Source: JANOBD01 sp031411495 (GTDB taxonomy: Bacteria > Planctomycetota > Phycisphaerae > Tepidisphaerales > Tepidisphaeraceae). Taken from it: a stretch of 64,000 bases of DNA. Positions 23,685-32,884 of this stretch are shown here, piece by piece. Position 1 is the stretch's first letter; the number at the start of each line of letters is the position of its first letter. The translations under genes and the position numbers were made by a program. The stretch is taken from positions 62,001-126,000 of the forward strand of contig JANOBD010000148.1 in the NCBI GenBank assembly GCA_031411495.1, written 5' to 3'. The notes beneath the pieces are model-generated. The model was not told the DNA's origin, ran no database searches, and was given only the letters and a program-made list of their open reading frames with translations.

Positions 23685-26600
23685 CGGTCGCCAGCATCGA
23701 CGCCGGCAGGTCGATGATCTGCCGGGCGCGCAAAAAGACAAGGCTCGCGCGAACCACCGGCAGACGAGCGACCTTGGAAGCGGCGGTCGCGTAGCCGACC
23801 ATCTGCGGCCAGTAGGATTCGGCGCGCGGCAGGATGTTCGTAGCATCCACACGATCGGTCTTGTAATCCAGCAGCACGAGCCCTTCCGGAGTGACAATGA
23901 GCGAATCGAGTCGCCCGCGCACGAGGACGCAATCCGATTCATCCAGCGCCGGCGGTCGGATCGAATAGGCGATCGCCTGCTCGCGGAGGAGGCGATTGCG
24001 CTGATCGCGAAGGATCATCCCGAGTTCGGTGTTCGCGAACCATTCGACGGTGTCGAGGTCGATCAGTTTCGCATCTTCTGCGCTGATGAGCTGTCGCGCC
24101 ACCAGCGCCTGGATCTGCTGGCCGATCGCCTCCTTCGATTCGAGCGCGTCACGATCGATTAACTCCATGAAGCGATGGATGGCCGTGCCAATCTCCATGG
24201 CACCGGCGCGTTTTCGCGGGCGATACGTGTCGGGCCATTCCAGTTCGATCCTCGCATTGACCACCGGGGCATCAACCACCAACCCGAGCTCGCTGATCCG
24301 ACGCGTAGAAGCTTCGGCCGTTGCCGCCAGATGAGGATAGCGGAACGTAATCCGCTCGATGGCCGCTTGTGCCGCTTCGGTGGACGCCGCGGACCGCGCC
24401 CCGCTGAACCATCGCTGCAGTTGTCTTGATGATTGATTGTCGGGTTCGTCGTTGTCGGAACTCGGCAGCGGCTGCTGCTTCCAATCGGTAACGGTAAACG
24501 TCCCGAGGTTCTGATGCGCCGCGATCGCTGCGATCGGCGCGATCCAGTCGAGCGGCGTCCGGGCGCGCTGGATCAATTCGTCCGGCAGCGGGCCTTGGTG
24601 GACGGCCCATTGCTCGGCAACCTGAGCGAAGTCTGAATCGTCCGAACCGATCAGGATCAGGTGCTCGCGGGCCCGCGTGAGTGCCACGTAAAGAACGCGA
24701 ATCTCCTCGGCGACCGCCTGTCGGCGTGCGTGCGCCTTGATGACCATCGAAGCGACCGAGGGATACCGGACCCGCATCGGCAGATCGACCGCGCCCATGC
24801 CGATGCCCAGATCACGATCGAGCAGGATCGGCGCAGCGAGCGACTGCTCATTGAACCGCTTCCCGAGGTCGGGAACGATGACGACCGGAAACTCCAGCCC
24901 CTTGCTCTTGTGAACTGTCATCACGCGAACGTGATCCTGCGTCGCCGCCGCGATCGACGGCCGACCGAGCTGGTCGTCCGCTTCCAGCTCTTCCAGAAAC
25001 TTCAGGAATCGATCCAGACCTTGCCGTTCGAACGAATCGAACGCGATCGCCCGCTCCCGCAGTTCGCCGAGGTTGGCGACGCGCTGAGCTCCATCCGGCA
25101 GCGCGCGGCAGAACGTGAGGTAATTCGTGTCGTCAAGGAACTGCGAAAGGGACTCAGCGATCGGCTGCTCCTGAAATCGCGTTCGCCAGTTTCCGAGCGC
25201 CTGCAATAACCTCGAAAGCCGGCGGGCCAGATCGTCGGAGTGCTCGTTGGCATACAGCACCGCCGCGCGGTGGAACGGCTCATCGGCGTACGCGAGTCTG
25301 ATTCTCGCCAGCGAATCCTCCGGTGACGGCAGATCGGCGATCGGCGAGCGCAGGAACGCCGCCATTGGAATGTCCTGCTGCTGATTGGCAATCAGACGAA
25401 GAATCGAAAGGACGTCCTGCACCTCGGTCACGTTGAAGAAGCCGGTCGAGTCGTCGGCATGAACGGGAATGCCTTTGCTGCGCAGCTCATCGGCGACCTG
25501 TGACGACTTGAACCGTGCCGATCGCAGCAGCACCGCGATGTCGCCGTACTGCAGGGCGCGCGAAACCAGGGTCGAGCCTTCTTTCACGGCGACGACTCGG
25601 CGCTCGCGGATCAGGTCGCCGATTCGTGTGGCCACCAGCGCGATCTCGCGCTCGAACGAATCGAGCGGTTCCTCGTCCACTTCGCCGGACGGGTCACGAT
25701 CGATTTCGCGTGGCAGCAGGTGCAGCTCGATGGGCTTGCCCGTAAAGGCGTGAGCACCGAAGTCCGGATAGGGTGTGATCGACTTCAATTCCTGCGTCTG
25801 GTCGTAATGAATCCCGGTAGATTCGCCGGTCATCAGGAGACGGAAGATGTCGTTTACCGCCTCGAGCAAAGGGCCGCGGCTGCGGAAGTTCTCCTGCAGG
25901 TCGATTACGCGGCCGAGCGAATTGGCCGCGCGCAGGCCCGCTTGGCGCTGAATGAATTGCTGCGGCTCGGCGAGCCGGAATCGATAGATGCTCTGTTTCA
26001 CGTCGCCGACGGTGAAAAAATTGGACCGGATGGTCACATCGGCCTCCGCGGCAAGGTCGCGGCTGGCCAGGCGGAGGATCGAGTTCTGAAGCGGGTTGAT
26101 ATCCTGAAACTCGTCGACCAGAACGTGCCGGAACTTGTGGTGCAGCCGGCGCGCCGTTGTCGATGGTGCAAGAGCGACCGCGTGATCGCGCAAGACGACG
26201 AGCGCGAGCCGCTCGGTGTCGGCGAAATCGAGCGAACGCAGGTCACGCTTGGCCTGGTTGTACGCGTCCGTGAATTGGTCGGTCAGGTTCAGGAAGTATT
26301 GGGCATGTGGCGCGATCTGCGCCAGATCGCTACGTAGCTGCGCCAGGCTCCAACGGCAAACCGCGTGCGCCGCGCCGCAATCCTTCAGGTCCTCCTTGCC
26401 CGCGTCGATCAGAACTTTGGCCGTCTCCTTGCTCGGATCGTCGGTTCGGATGGTCGGCAGGCGCGGCGCCTTGAAAGCGGCGACCCGTGCGGCAAGCGCA
26501 TCAAATGCGGAACGCTCGGCCAGTTCCATCCAGTCCTGGGATTCGACGAGCAGCTCGTCAACGTGCGGCAGGTAGCTGGCGAGCAAATCACGCGGTGCGA

Positions 26601-27309
26601 TGAAGCGCCGAGCGGCGGCGAGCTTTGAACGCGTGGACCGAAGCGCCCGAAGCTGCATCTCCCGGAACAGATCGATCAGTTCGGTGTCGCTGCCATCGGC
26701 TCCGCCTTTCAAACGGTAGAGCGCACGATCTCGCCAGACCTGCGGATCGACCACGCTCTGCAGCAGCGAGTTGGCCGCGATCAGGTGGCTGCGCAGCCGC
26801 GAATCATCACCGCCAAAATATCCGTCCAGCAGCGACTTGAGTTCGAATGCCCGCGGCGAGTCGTACTCGACGTCGAGTAAACGATCCACGACCTCGGCCT
26901 TAAGAAGGGCGGCATCCTCAGGCGCGAGGATCGAGAATCCCGGGTCGATGCCGAGCAGATGAAAGTTCTCGCGAACGAGCGAGGCGCAGAAACCATCGAG
27001 CGTGGTGATGGTGGCGCGATCGATGAGCCGGAGCTGACGCTGCAGCCGCGAATCGTCGTCCGACTCGACTCGCTTGCGCAGTTGGCGTTCGATCCGCTCG
27101 CGCATCTCGCCGGCTGCGGCGCGGGTGAAGGTGAGAACGAGCAACTCGTCCACATCGCACCGATTCTGCGCATCGCACACCAGGTGAACGCACCGGGCGG
27201 CGAGCACTGCCGTCTTACCAGAACCGGCCGCTGCGCTCACCAGCAGCGCGCCCTCTTCGTGTTCGATCGCCGCCTGCTGCGCCGGCGTCCACTTCGCGTC
27301 GCCGCTCAC
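23674..27309 (-). CDS. addA: AddA: helicase-nuclease subunit A (UvrD-like helicase with RecB-type nuclease)
   Basis: A 1211-aa protein that with AddB processes double-strand ends for RecA loading. It has Walker A SAAAGSGKTAVLAARC (about residues 25-40), LTFTRAAAGEMRERI (Ia), HVLVDEFQDINPLQ (Walker B), VGDVKQSIYRFR, ENFRSR, VMTVHKSKGLEFPVVIVPD (motif V) and YVALTRAREHLILIG (VI). The C-terminal PD-(D/E)xK nuclease shows GLVLLDYKTDRVD. Full length suggests an active enzyme. The start codon overlaps the addB stop (ATGA at 27306-27309), so the two are translationally coupled. Confidence 0.95.
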   Translation of the reverse strand: MSGDAKWTPAQQAAIEHEEGALLVSAAAGSGKTAVLAARCVHLVCDAQNRCDVDELLVLTFTRAAAGEMRERIERQLRKRVESDDDSRLQRQLRLIDRATITTLDGFCASLVRENFHLLGIDPGFSILAPEDAALLKAEVVDRLLDVEYDSPRAFELKSLLDGYFGGDDSRLRSHLIAANSLLQSVVDPQVWRDRALYRLKGGADGSDTELIDLFREMQLRALRSTRSKLAAARRFIAPRDLLASYLPHVDELLVESQDWMELAERSAFDALAARVAAFKAPRLPTIRTDDPSKETAKVLIDAGKEDLKDCGAAHAVCRWSLAQLRSDLAQIAPHAQYFLNLTDQFTDAYNQAKRDLRSLDFADTERLALVVLRDHAVALAPSTTARRLHHKFRHVLVDEFQDINPLQNSILRLASRDLAAEADVTIRSNFFTVGDVKQSIYRFRLAEPQQFIQRQAGLRAANSLGRVIDLQENFRSRGPLLEAVNDIFRLLMTGESTGIHYDQTQELKSITPYPDFGAHAFTGKPIELHLLPREIDRDPSGEVDEEPLDSFEREIALVATRIGDLIRERRVVAVKEGSTLVSRALQYGDIAVLLRSARFKSSQVADELRSKGIPVHADDSTGFFNVTEVQDVLSILRLIANQQQDIPMAAFLRSPIADLPSPEDSLARIRLAYADEPFHRAAVLYANEHSDDLARRLSRLLQALGNWRTRFQEQPIAESLSQFLDDTNYLTFCRALPDGAQRVANLGELRERAIAFDSFERQGLDRFLKFLEELEADDQLGRPSIAAATQDHVRVMTVHKSKGLEFPVVIVPDLGKRFNEQSLAAPILLDRDLGIGMGAVDLPMRVRYPSVASMVIKAHARRQAVAEEIRVLYVALTRAREHLILIGSDDSDFAQVAEQWAVHQGPLPDELIQRARTPLDWIAPIAAIAAHQNLGTFTVTDWKQQPLPSSDNDEPDNQSSRQLQRWFSGARSAASTEAAQAAIERITFRYPHLAATAEASTRRISELGLVVDAPVVNARIELEWPDTYRPRKRAGAMEIGTAIHRFMELIDRDALESKEAIGQQIQALVARQLISAEDAKLIDLDTVEWFANTELGMILRDQRNRLLREQAIAYSIRPPALDESDCVLVRGRLDSLIVTPEGLVLLDYKTDRVDATNILPRAESYWPQMVGYATAASKVARLPVVRASLVFLRARQIIDLPASMLATDGN

Positions 27310-30300
27310 GTCGCCTCCTTGACGATCGCGCCTAGCGCTTCATCGGATGTTAACGTGACAGGCAGGTAGCGGTTGAACGCCAGATCCAGACGACAGACCG
27401 ATCGATAATTGCAGGTCGAGCAGGGCGTCTGCGTGCGCAGTTTGTAGGGAGTGACGGGGGCGGCGCCGTCCATGATCTGATCGGCAAGGTCAGCCAGCTT
27501 TCCGCGCGTCCAGCTAAGCAGCGCTTCGAAGCTCTCGGTCCGCAGCAGGTCGCCATTGCGATGCGCTCCGGGCTTCGCGATGGGCTTCAACGCGAGGCTC
27601 TTCTGGAAATCGATCGCCTCCAGGAATCGTTCGTCCACGACGCCGCGCGGGCGATAGTTCTTGAGATACGTCCTCGGCTCGGCGGGCTCGGGGCATTCAT
27701 CGGGGTGATCGATACTCTCAATCTGCCGGAGGAGCCGGACATAAAACGCCGCTGCCGGCTGCACCGGGGCGCCGATCAGCCGCTCGCCCATCGCGTCCAA
27801 CACGAGGAGGTACGTCAGGAGCTGGAGATTGAGCCCCCGGCGAATCATCGCGAAGTTCGGCCGATGCTCGGTGAGTTTGTAATCGACCACGCTCGCGGCC
27901 ACCTGGTCGCCCATCGGCCAGACGTCGATTCGATCGATCTTTCCGCGCAATTCCACACTCCGACCCTTGGTCGTGGTCAATTGCAGCGCCGGCGCCCTGC
28001 CGGAGAATCCGAACGCGAACTCGGTAAGCCGCGGGCGGAACGCCCCGGACGCGATGGTGTGTCGCTGCGTCTCGGCGATGTGCTCCACCGTGCTGCGGAC
28101 GCTTTCCAGCAGGTATTGATTGCGGCCGGGGGTGAGCATGAACTCGCTGCGAAGTTCTGCGGCTGCCGTTTCGCTGTGCCGCCTGATTTTTTCAGGCAGG
28201 TCGGGAATCGGCTTGGCGAGATCGGTCTTCGAGCGGATTGCCTCGCCGATCAGTTGTTCGAGCACCTGATGATAAACGGTTCCAAGGTCGAGCCGGGTCA
28301 GGTCGGCCGCGTCGCGCGGGCGCAGCGCGAGCGTGTATTGGGCAAAGTGTTTGAACGGACACGCCGCGAACGTTTCCAGGCGGGTGGCGCTGAGCGCGAA
28401 TGGCTGAGAAAAGAGTTCTGCCGCAAGTGCCGGGGAAAGTGCGGCATCGTTCCGGTACTTCATCGCGGCCGTGATCGCAGCGTGGATGGGGGCGATGCGG
28501 AGATCGTCCGTTGTCATTAACCATCGGGTGAGCGCGAGCTCGTCCGGCGGCGGGTCGGCCTGCTCGCGCGCCGCCCACCTTACGATACTGTTGGCGAGTT
28601 GTGTCGCCGTGGCGATCGACTCGATCGACGATTCCACCGCCGGTGCTGCAACGGAAGGATCCTTGAACAGCCGGAGCAATTGCGTCCAGAATATCGATGG
28701 CCCGAGCGGACGACCATCGCTGTCGACGAGGTTGCGGATCAATGTGAGCCGCTGAGATGGTCGCGTGAATGCGAGGTAGGCGAGCGTCTGCTCGTCCATC
28801 AGCTTTCGGCGCGTGTCGCTCGCGAGTTCGAAATGCCGGACGTCGAGTTGCTGGCGGTCTTCATCGCTGAGCGCGGCAACCTCCTCGCTCCGACGCGGAA
28901 AGTTGCCCTCTGAAAGCCCGAGCACGATGCACGCTTTGACGTTTGCCGATCGCGTTCGGTCGACGCTGCCGACGAGCACCTGGTCGACCGTGGGCGGCGC
29001 GATCGCGAGGGTGAAGCGCTCAAGCGCGACGTCGACCACTTCCGCATATTCGCGCAGCGTCAACGGTTCGTCGCCTAGAACCGAACAGAGTTGATCCAGC
29101 AATTCCGTGAACTCCGTCCAAACGGCCTGATCGGAAGCGGCCCATTCGAGTTCGCCTGCCTGGTGACGGGCGGCGATCTGCGTGGCGAGCGCCTTCGGAA
29201 GTTGAAGCCGATCCATCGCCTGGCAATAGGATGCGCACCACTCACTCGCGGGCAGCGGGCGATCGTCCTTCAGAAGCGGCTCGACGCCGAAATAGACCCA
29301 TTGGCGCGATTTGTTGATCGCCGCAAGTTGCTCGCGGCGAAGCTTAGCGGCTTCATCGTCTTCGCGCTTGCGAAAGGCGTAAAGCCAATCGGTGGCCCAG
29401 GTTGCTGCGCCGCGAACCCGATGTGCGAGCAGATAGTTCTCCAGCGCGTCTGCCGCCTCCGAATGGATTCCGCAGAGGCTGGACTTGATCAGGTCGATCA
29501 CGACGTCATGCCGGAAGTCGGTAAGCGGCAATTGCAGTAGGGCCCGCACCGAGCGAATGAGCGGATGATGCGATGCGGGTCGCTGCCGATCGATGAAAAA
29601 AGGGATCCCGTGTTCGCGGAAGGACGAGTCGACCTCGCGCTCGTACTCGCCGATATCGCGGGCGACGACGAGGATATCGCGCAGGCGGAGTCCTTGCCTT
29701 GTCCAGCTCTGTATCTGTCGCGCGGCGGCATCAACTTCATCGAGCCGCGTGGCAGCTTCGACAAACTGCACGCTGCCATTGCCGCTCACGCGCCCCGGAC
29801 GCGTGGCCTCGAACTGACGATCGATGTGAAGCAGGTCCGTGGACTCGAAGCGCGGCGACGACTTCAGCGAAATCTGTTCGACGGCGATCTTCGACTCTTC
29901 GGCAAGCCGATGCAGACGCCGAAACGCCATCGATGAGCCGCGAAGCAGCTGATCATCCTCGATCGGCTGATTGCCGATGAGCGACGCCACGCGCGCTGGA
30001 TCGACCGCAAGTGCAACGGTCGCCTGCAATGCGTGGCGGGCGATTTGAACGAGAAGGGCCCGCTCGGTGGAGTTGAAGTCGTAGAAATCGTCGACGTACA
30101 GCCGCGTCTCGGGCAACGTCGACGATCTGCCGGCGGCCGAGAGTGCATGAGCGAATCGACGATGCTGGTCCAGCCGTTCTTTACCGAGGATCGAATCGTA
30201 TTCGCGGATGAGTACGTGCAGGTCGCGTAGCTTGGCCGGCAGCGACGATTGCGGGTCCTGCGCTTCGATATCGCTGGCGATGAACGGCAGGTCGTCGAGA

Positions 30301-30710
30301 TTGCGGCCGCTGCGTTCGATCTCGGCGAAGGCTTCGTCCAGCTTTGCGGCAAGACCCGGCTGACGCGCGGTCGATTTGTAAAATGAAAGCTGCGGCTGCA
30401 GCCGCCGCAGCAGCCGGCCGATGAGGATCCTGCGGCCGATCGGCGTGACTTCTGGAATCGACGATCCGCCACCCTCGCACAGCAATCGCTCTACGAGGTG
30501 TCGGAACGTCGTTACGCGGAGCCGAAGGTAGCCGGCGCTACCCGGAGCGCAGGCAAGCAAGCGCTCGTAGAGAAGCGTCGCCTGATCGGGGACGAGCAGG
30601 AGGATCGGATTGCCCAGCGGATCATCGCGCAGGAGTTCAGAAATCTCGTTGACGATCGTCGTCGTCTTGCCGCTGCCGGCGCGGCCGAGAATGAAACGGA
30701 GAGTCCCCAT
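27306..30710 (-). CDS. addB: AddB: helicase-nuclease subunit B with Fe-S cluster
   Basis: A 1134-aa partner of AddA. The N-terminal helicase-like domain has Walker A GRAGSGKTTTIV (residues 9-20). The C-terminal RecB-type nuclease has VVDYKLTEHRP. Four Cys can bind a 4Fe-4S cluster: one in ETFAACPFKHFAQY and three in CSTCNYRSVC (Cx2Cx5C) near the end. In characterised AddB this cluster stabilises the nuclease domain and end binding. The gene starts 49 bp after the cls stop. Confidence 0.93.
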   Translation of the reverse strand: MGTLRFILGRAGSGKTTTIVNEISELLRDDPLGNPILLLVPDQATLLYERLLACAPGSAGYLRLRVTTFRHLVERLLCEGGGSSIPEVTPIGRRILIGRLLRRLQPQLSFYKSTARQPGLAAKLDEAFAEIERSGRNLDDLPFIASDIEAQDPQSSLPAKLRDLHVLIREYDSILGKERLDQHRRFAHALSAAGRSSTLPETRLYVDDFYDFNSTERALLVQIARHALQATVALAVDPARVASLIGNQPIEDDQLLRGSSMAFRRLHRLAEESKIAVEQISLKSSPRFESTDLLHIDRQFEATRPGRVSGNGSVQFVEAATRLDEVDAAARQIQSWTRQGLRLRDILVVARDIGEYEREVDSSFREHGIPFFIDRQRPASHHPLIRSVRALLQLPLTDFRHDVVIDLIKSSLCGIHSEAADALENYLLAHRVRGAATWATDWLYAFRKREDDEAAKLRREQLAAINKSRQWVYFGVEPLLKDDRPLPASEWCASYCQAMDRLQLPKALATQIAARHQAGELEWAASDQAVWTEFTELLDQLCSVLGDEPLTLREYAEVVDVALERFTLAIAPPTVDQVLVGSVDRTRSANVKACIVLGLSEGNFPRRSEEVAALSDEDRQQLDVRHFELASDTRRKLMDEQTLAYLAFTRPSQRLTLIRNLVDSDGRPLGPSIFWTQLLRLFKDPSVAAPAVESSIESIATATQLANSIVRWAAREQADPPPDELALTRWLMTTDDLRIAPIHAAITAAMKYRNDAALSPALAAELFSQPFALSATRLETFAACPFKHFAQYTLALRPRDAADLTRLDLGTVYHQVLEQLIGEAIRSKTDLAKPIPDLPEKIRRHSETAAAELRSEFMLTPGRNQYLLESVRSTVEHIAETQRHTIASGAFRPRLTEFAFGFSGRAPALQLTTTKGRSVELRGKIDRIDVWPMGDQVAASVVDYKLTEHRPNFAMIRRGLNLQLLTYLLVLDAMGERLIGAPVQPAAAFYVRLLRQIESIDHPDECPEPAEPRTYLKNYRPRGVVDERFLEAIDFQKSLALKPIAKPGAHRNGDLLRTESFEALLSWTRGKLADLADQIMDGAAPVTPYKLRTQTPCSTCNYRSVCRLDLAFNRYLPVTLTSDEALGAIVKEAT

Positions 30711-30759
30711 CGCAGGGCTATCGTAGCGTCAAGCGTGCCGGAGTTCAGGCACAGCGGAC

Positions 30760-32043
30760 TCACAAAATGTATCGCACGCGGTTCACAACCCACTGCACAA
30801 ACCGGTCCAGAAACGGGCGACGTCTCCATTCCTTGGCGTTGATCCGCGTGCTGAATCGGATGTCGTGGTCGAGCAGTCGATCAAACTCCTGCGCGAACGG
30901 CTTTGAGTCGATGATCGAGGAGAGCTCGAGATTCGATTCAATGCTGCGGTAGTCGAGATTGGCCGAGCCGATCATCGCATAGCGATGATCGACGATCAGG
31001 CCCTTGGCGTGCAGGACCGCTTCGCGACGTTCGTAAATCTCGACGCCGGCATCGAGCAGTCGGCCGTAAAAGCTTCGGGCGACGATCACCATCAGGTGAA
31101 TGTCGCTGCGCGCGGGCAGAATCAGGCGGACGCGCACGCCCCGCGCCGCGGCGTCGCAGAGGTTCACGATCAGCTCATCGTCCGGACCGAAATAGGCCAT
31201 GATGATCGTGATCGATTTGTTCGCGTGCTTCAGGAGGTCATTGAGCAAAGGACGCAGCGGCGAGGCAAGGGTCGGCGCGCTCGCGAGCAGCGCGAACTCG
31301 TTCTGCACCGATCGAATTGTCGATTTTCGATACGCCCGCTGTTTGCCGACGCGTCGACCCTTGTTCAGCGGGCCGATCGAAAGGTTGTGAATGTAGAGGG
31401 CGCGGTTGATCCGCCCGCCGTTCTTAACGTAGTGCCAGGTGGTGGCGAAGGCGCGCATGAGCGGGCGTGCGCACGGGCCACGGAGTCCGATTGCCTGATC
31501 GCGCATGAGGTGACTGAGGTTCGCCTCTGGGCCGGCGACCCACATACCCGCGTACTCGTCGCCGATGTTCAGACCTCCGAGGCCGGCGATCTCGTCGTCG
31601 ATCACCAGGAGTTTTCGGTGGTTCCGGTTCCAGGGCCGCCAGCTGAACTTGCAGCGCCACGGCAACATCGGATGGAACTCGGCGGTCTTCACGCCGGCGG
31701 CCTTCATCTGGGCGATCAGCGCCTTGGCTTTACCTGAGCCGAGCGAATCGTAGATCAGGAACACTTTTACGCCGGCGCGGGCGCGCTCACAGAGTGCTTC
31801 TGCGAAAATTCTGCCCGTCGCGTCGTTTTGGAAAATGTAGATTTCAAGACAGATCCGACGGGTGGCGGTGCGAATCGCCTCGAGTGCGGCGCGCAATCCT
31901 TCGCCGTCTTTATAGAGCCGGACCTGCGTGCCGTCGTTGAGTTGAATCGGAGGCGGCGCGACCCAGCCGTCGTCATCTGAACCCGGACGTACGTTCAGTC
32001 CCGAGCCTTCGAGGTCGACCTTCTGCGTCGTCGCTTCAGTCAT
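30760..32043 (-). CDS. Phospholipase D-family cardiolipin synthase-like protein
   Basis: A 427-aa protein with two HKD motifs: NRNHRKLLVIDDEIAGLGGLNIGDEY and HAKGLIVDHRYAMIGSANLDYRS. It joins two phosphatidylglycerols into cardiolipin or a similar phosphatidyl transfer. It lacks the two N-terminal membrane spans of ClsA and so resembles ClsB/ClsC-type soluble forms. It begins 12 bp after the uppS stop on the same strand and probably shares its transcript. Confidence 0.87.
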   Translation of the reverse strand: MTEATTQKVDLEGSGLNVRPGSDDDGWVAPPPIQLNDGTQVRLYKDGEGLRAALEAIRTATRRICLEIYIFQNDATGRIFAEALCERARAGVKVFLIYDSLGSGKAKALIAQMKAAGVKTAEFHPMLPWRCKFSWRPWNRNHRKLLVIDDEIAGLGGLNIGDEYAGMWVAGPEANLSHLMRDQAIGLRGPCARPLMRAFATTWHYVKNGGRINRALYIHNLSIGPLNKGRRVGKQRAYRKSTIRSVQNEFALLASAPTLASPLRPLLNDLLKHANKSITIIMAYFGPDDELIVNLCDAAARGVRVRLILPARSDIHLMVIVARSFYGRLLDAGVEIYERREAVLHAKGLIVDHRYAMIGSANLDYRSIESNLELSSIIDSKPFAQEFDRLLDHDIRFSTRINAKEWRRRPFLDRFVQWVVNRVRYIL

Positions 32044-32055
32044 GCGTCCGGCATC

Positions 32056-32835
32056 CTAACGCTTGAGAAGCTGATTGGTGTGATCGAGCGCGCCGAATCG
32101 TCGGTTACGCCGGCTGAACTGCCTGATGCAATCGTGTAGCTCGGGCTCGTGGAAATCCGGCCAAAGAACGTCCGTCACCACCAGCTCTGCATAGCTGATC
32201 TGCCACAGGAGGTAGTTGCTGATGCGCATCTCGCCGGCGGTACGGATCAGGAGGTCTACATCGTGCATGCCGGCGGTGTAGAGATGGTTGTCGATTGTCG
32301 ATTCGTCGATGTCGGACGGGTCAAGATCGCCGGCGCGGACTTTTGCCGCGATCGCGCGGACGGCATCGGTAATCTCGGCGCGCGAGCCATAGTTGAGCGC
32401 GAGGTTCAGCGTAAGGCCCGTATTTTTCGAGGTCGCATCGAGCGTCAGGTTCACTTCCTCGAGCACGGCTTCGGGCAGATTGTCGAGCCGACCGATCTGC
32501 CTGAAGCGGATGTTGTTCTCCATCATGGTCGCGCGTTCCTGGCGGAGATAGTCCACATACATCTGCATGAGGAAGCCGACCTCGTCGGCCGGGCGGCGCC
32601 AGTTTTCGATGGAGAAGGAATAGAGCGTGAGATAGTCCAGCCCGCCGAACTCGTCGCGTATGCGGGCGCACTCGGTCACGACCTCTCGAACGTTCTTCGC
32701 GCCGTTCTGGTGGCCGAAAACGCGCTGCTCTCCGCGTTTCACCGCCCAACGGCCGTTGCCGTCCATGATGATGGCGATATGGCATGGGAACTTTTCGCGT
32801 GGGATGTCGGAGAGCGGGTGCATACGAGGGTCCAT
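32056..32835 (-). CDS. uppS: Undecaprenyl-diphosphate synthase (cis-isoprenyl transferase)
   Basis: A 259-aa enzyme that extends farnesyl diphosphate to the C55 carrier of peptidoglycan and LPS synthesis. It shows HIAIIMDGNGRWA with catalytic Asp25, YSFSIENWRRP, LNYGSRAEI and RTAGEMRISNYLLWQISYAE. ATG 32835 is used; ATG 32823 (MHPLSDIP) is equally plausible, and no strong ribosome site separates them. The gene lies between cimA (49 bp gap) and cls (12 bp gap). Confidence 0.94.
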   Translation of the reverse strand: MDPRMHPLSDIPREKFPCHIAIIMDGNGRWAVKRGEQRVFGHQNGAKNVREVVTECARIRDEFGGLDYLTLYSFSIENWRRPADEVGFLMQMYVDYLRQERATMMENNIRFRQIGRLDNLPEAVLEEVNLTLDATSKNTGLTLNLALNYGSRAEITDAVRAIAAKVRAGDLDPSDIDESTIDNHLYTAGMHDVDLLIRTAGEMRISNYLLWQISYAELVVTDVLWPDFHEPELHDCIRQFSRRNRRFGALDHTNQLLKR

Positions 32836-32884
32836 TATCATCCAGCCTGCATGGTTGTCGAACGGCGATCCCTGAATCGCACGA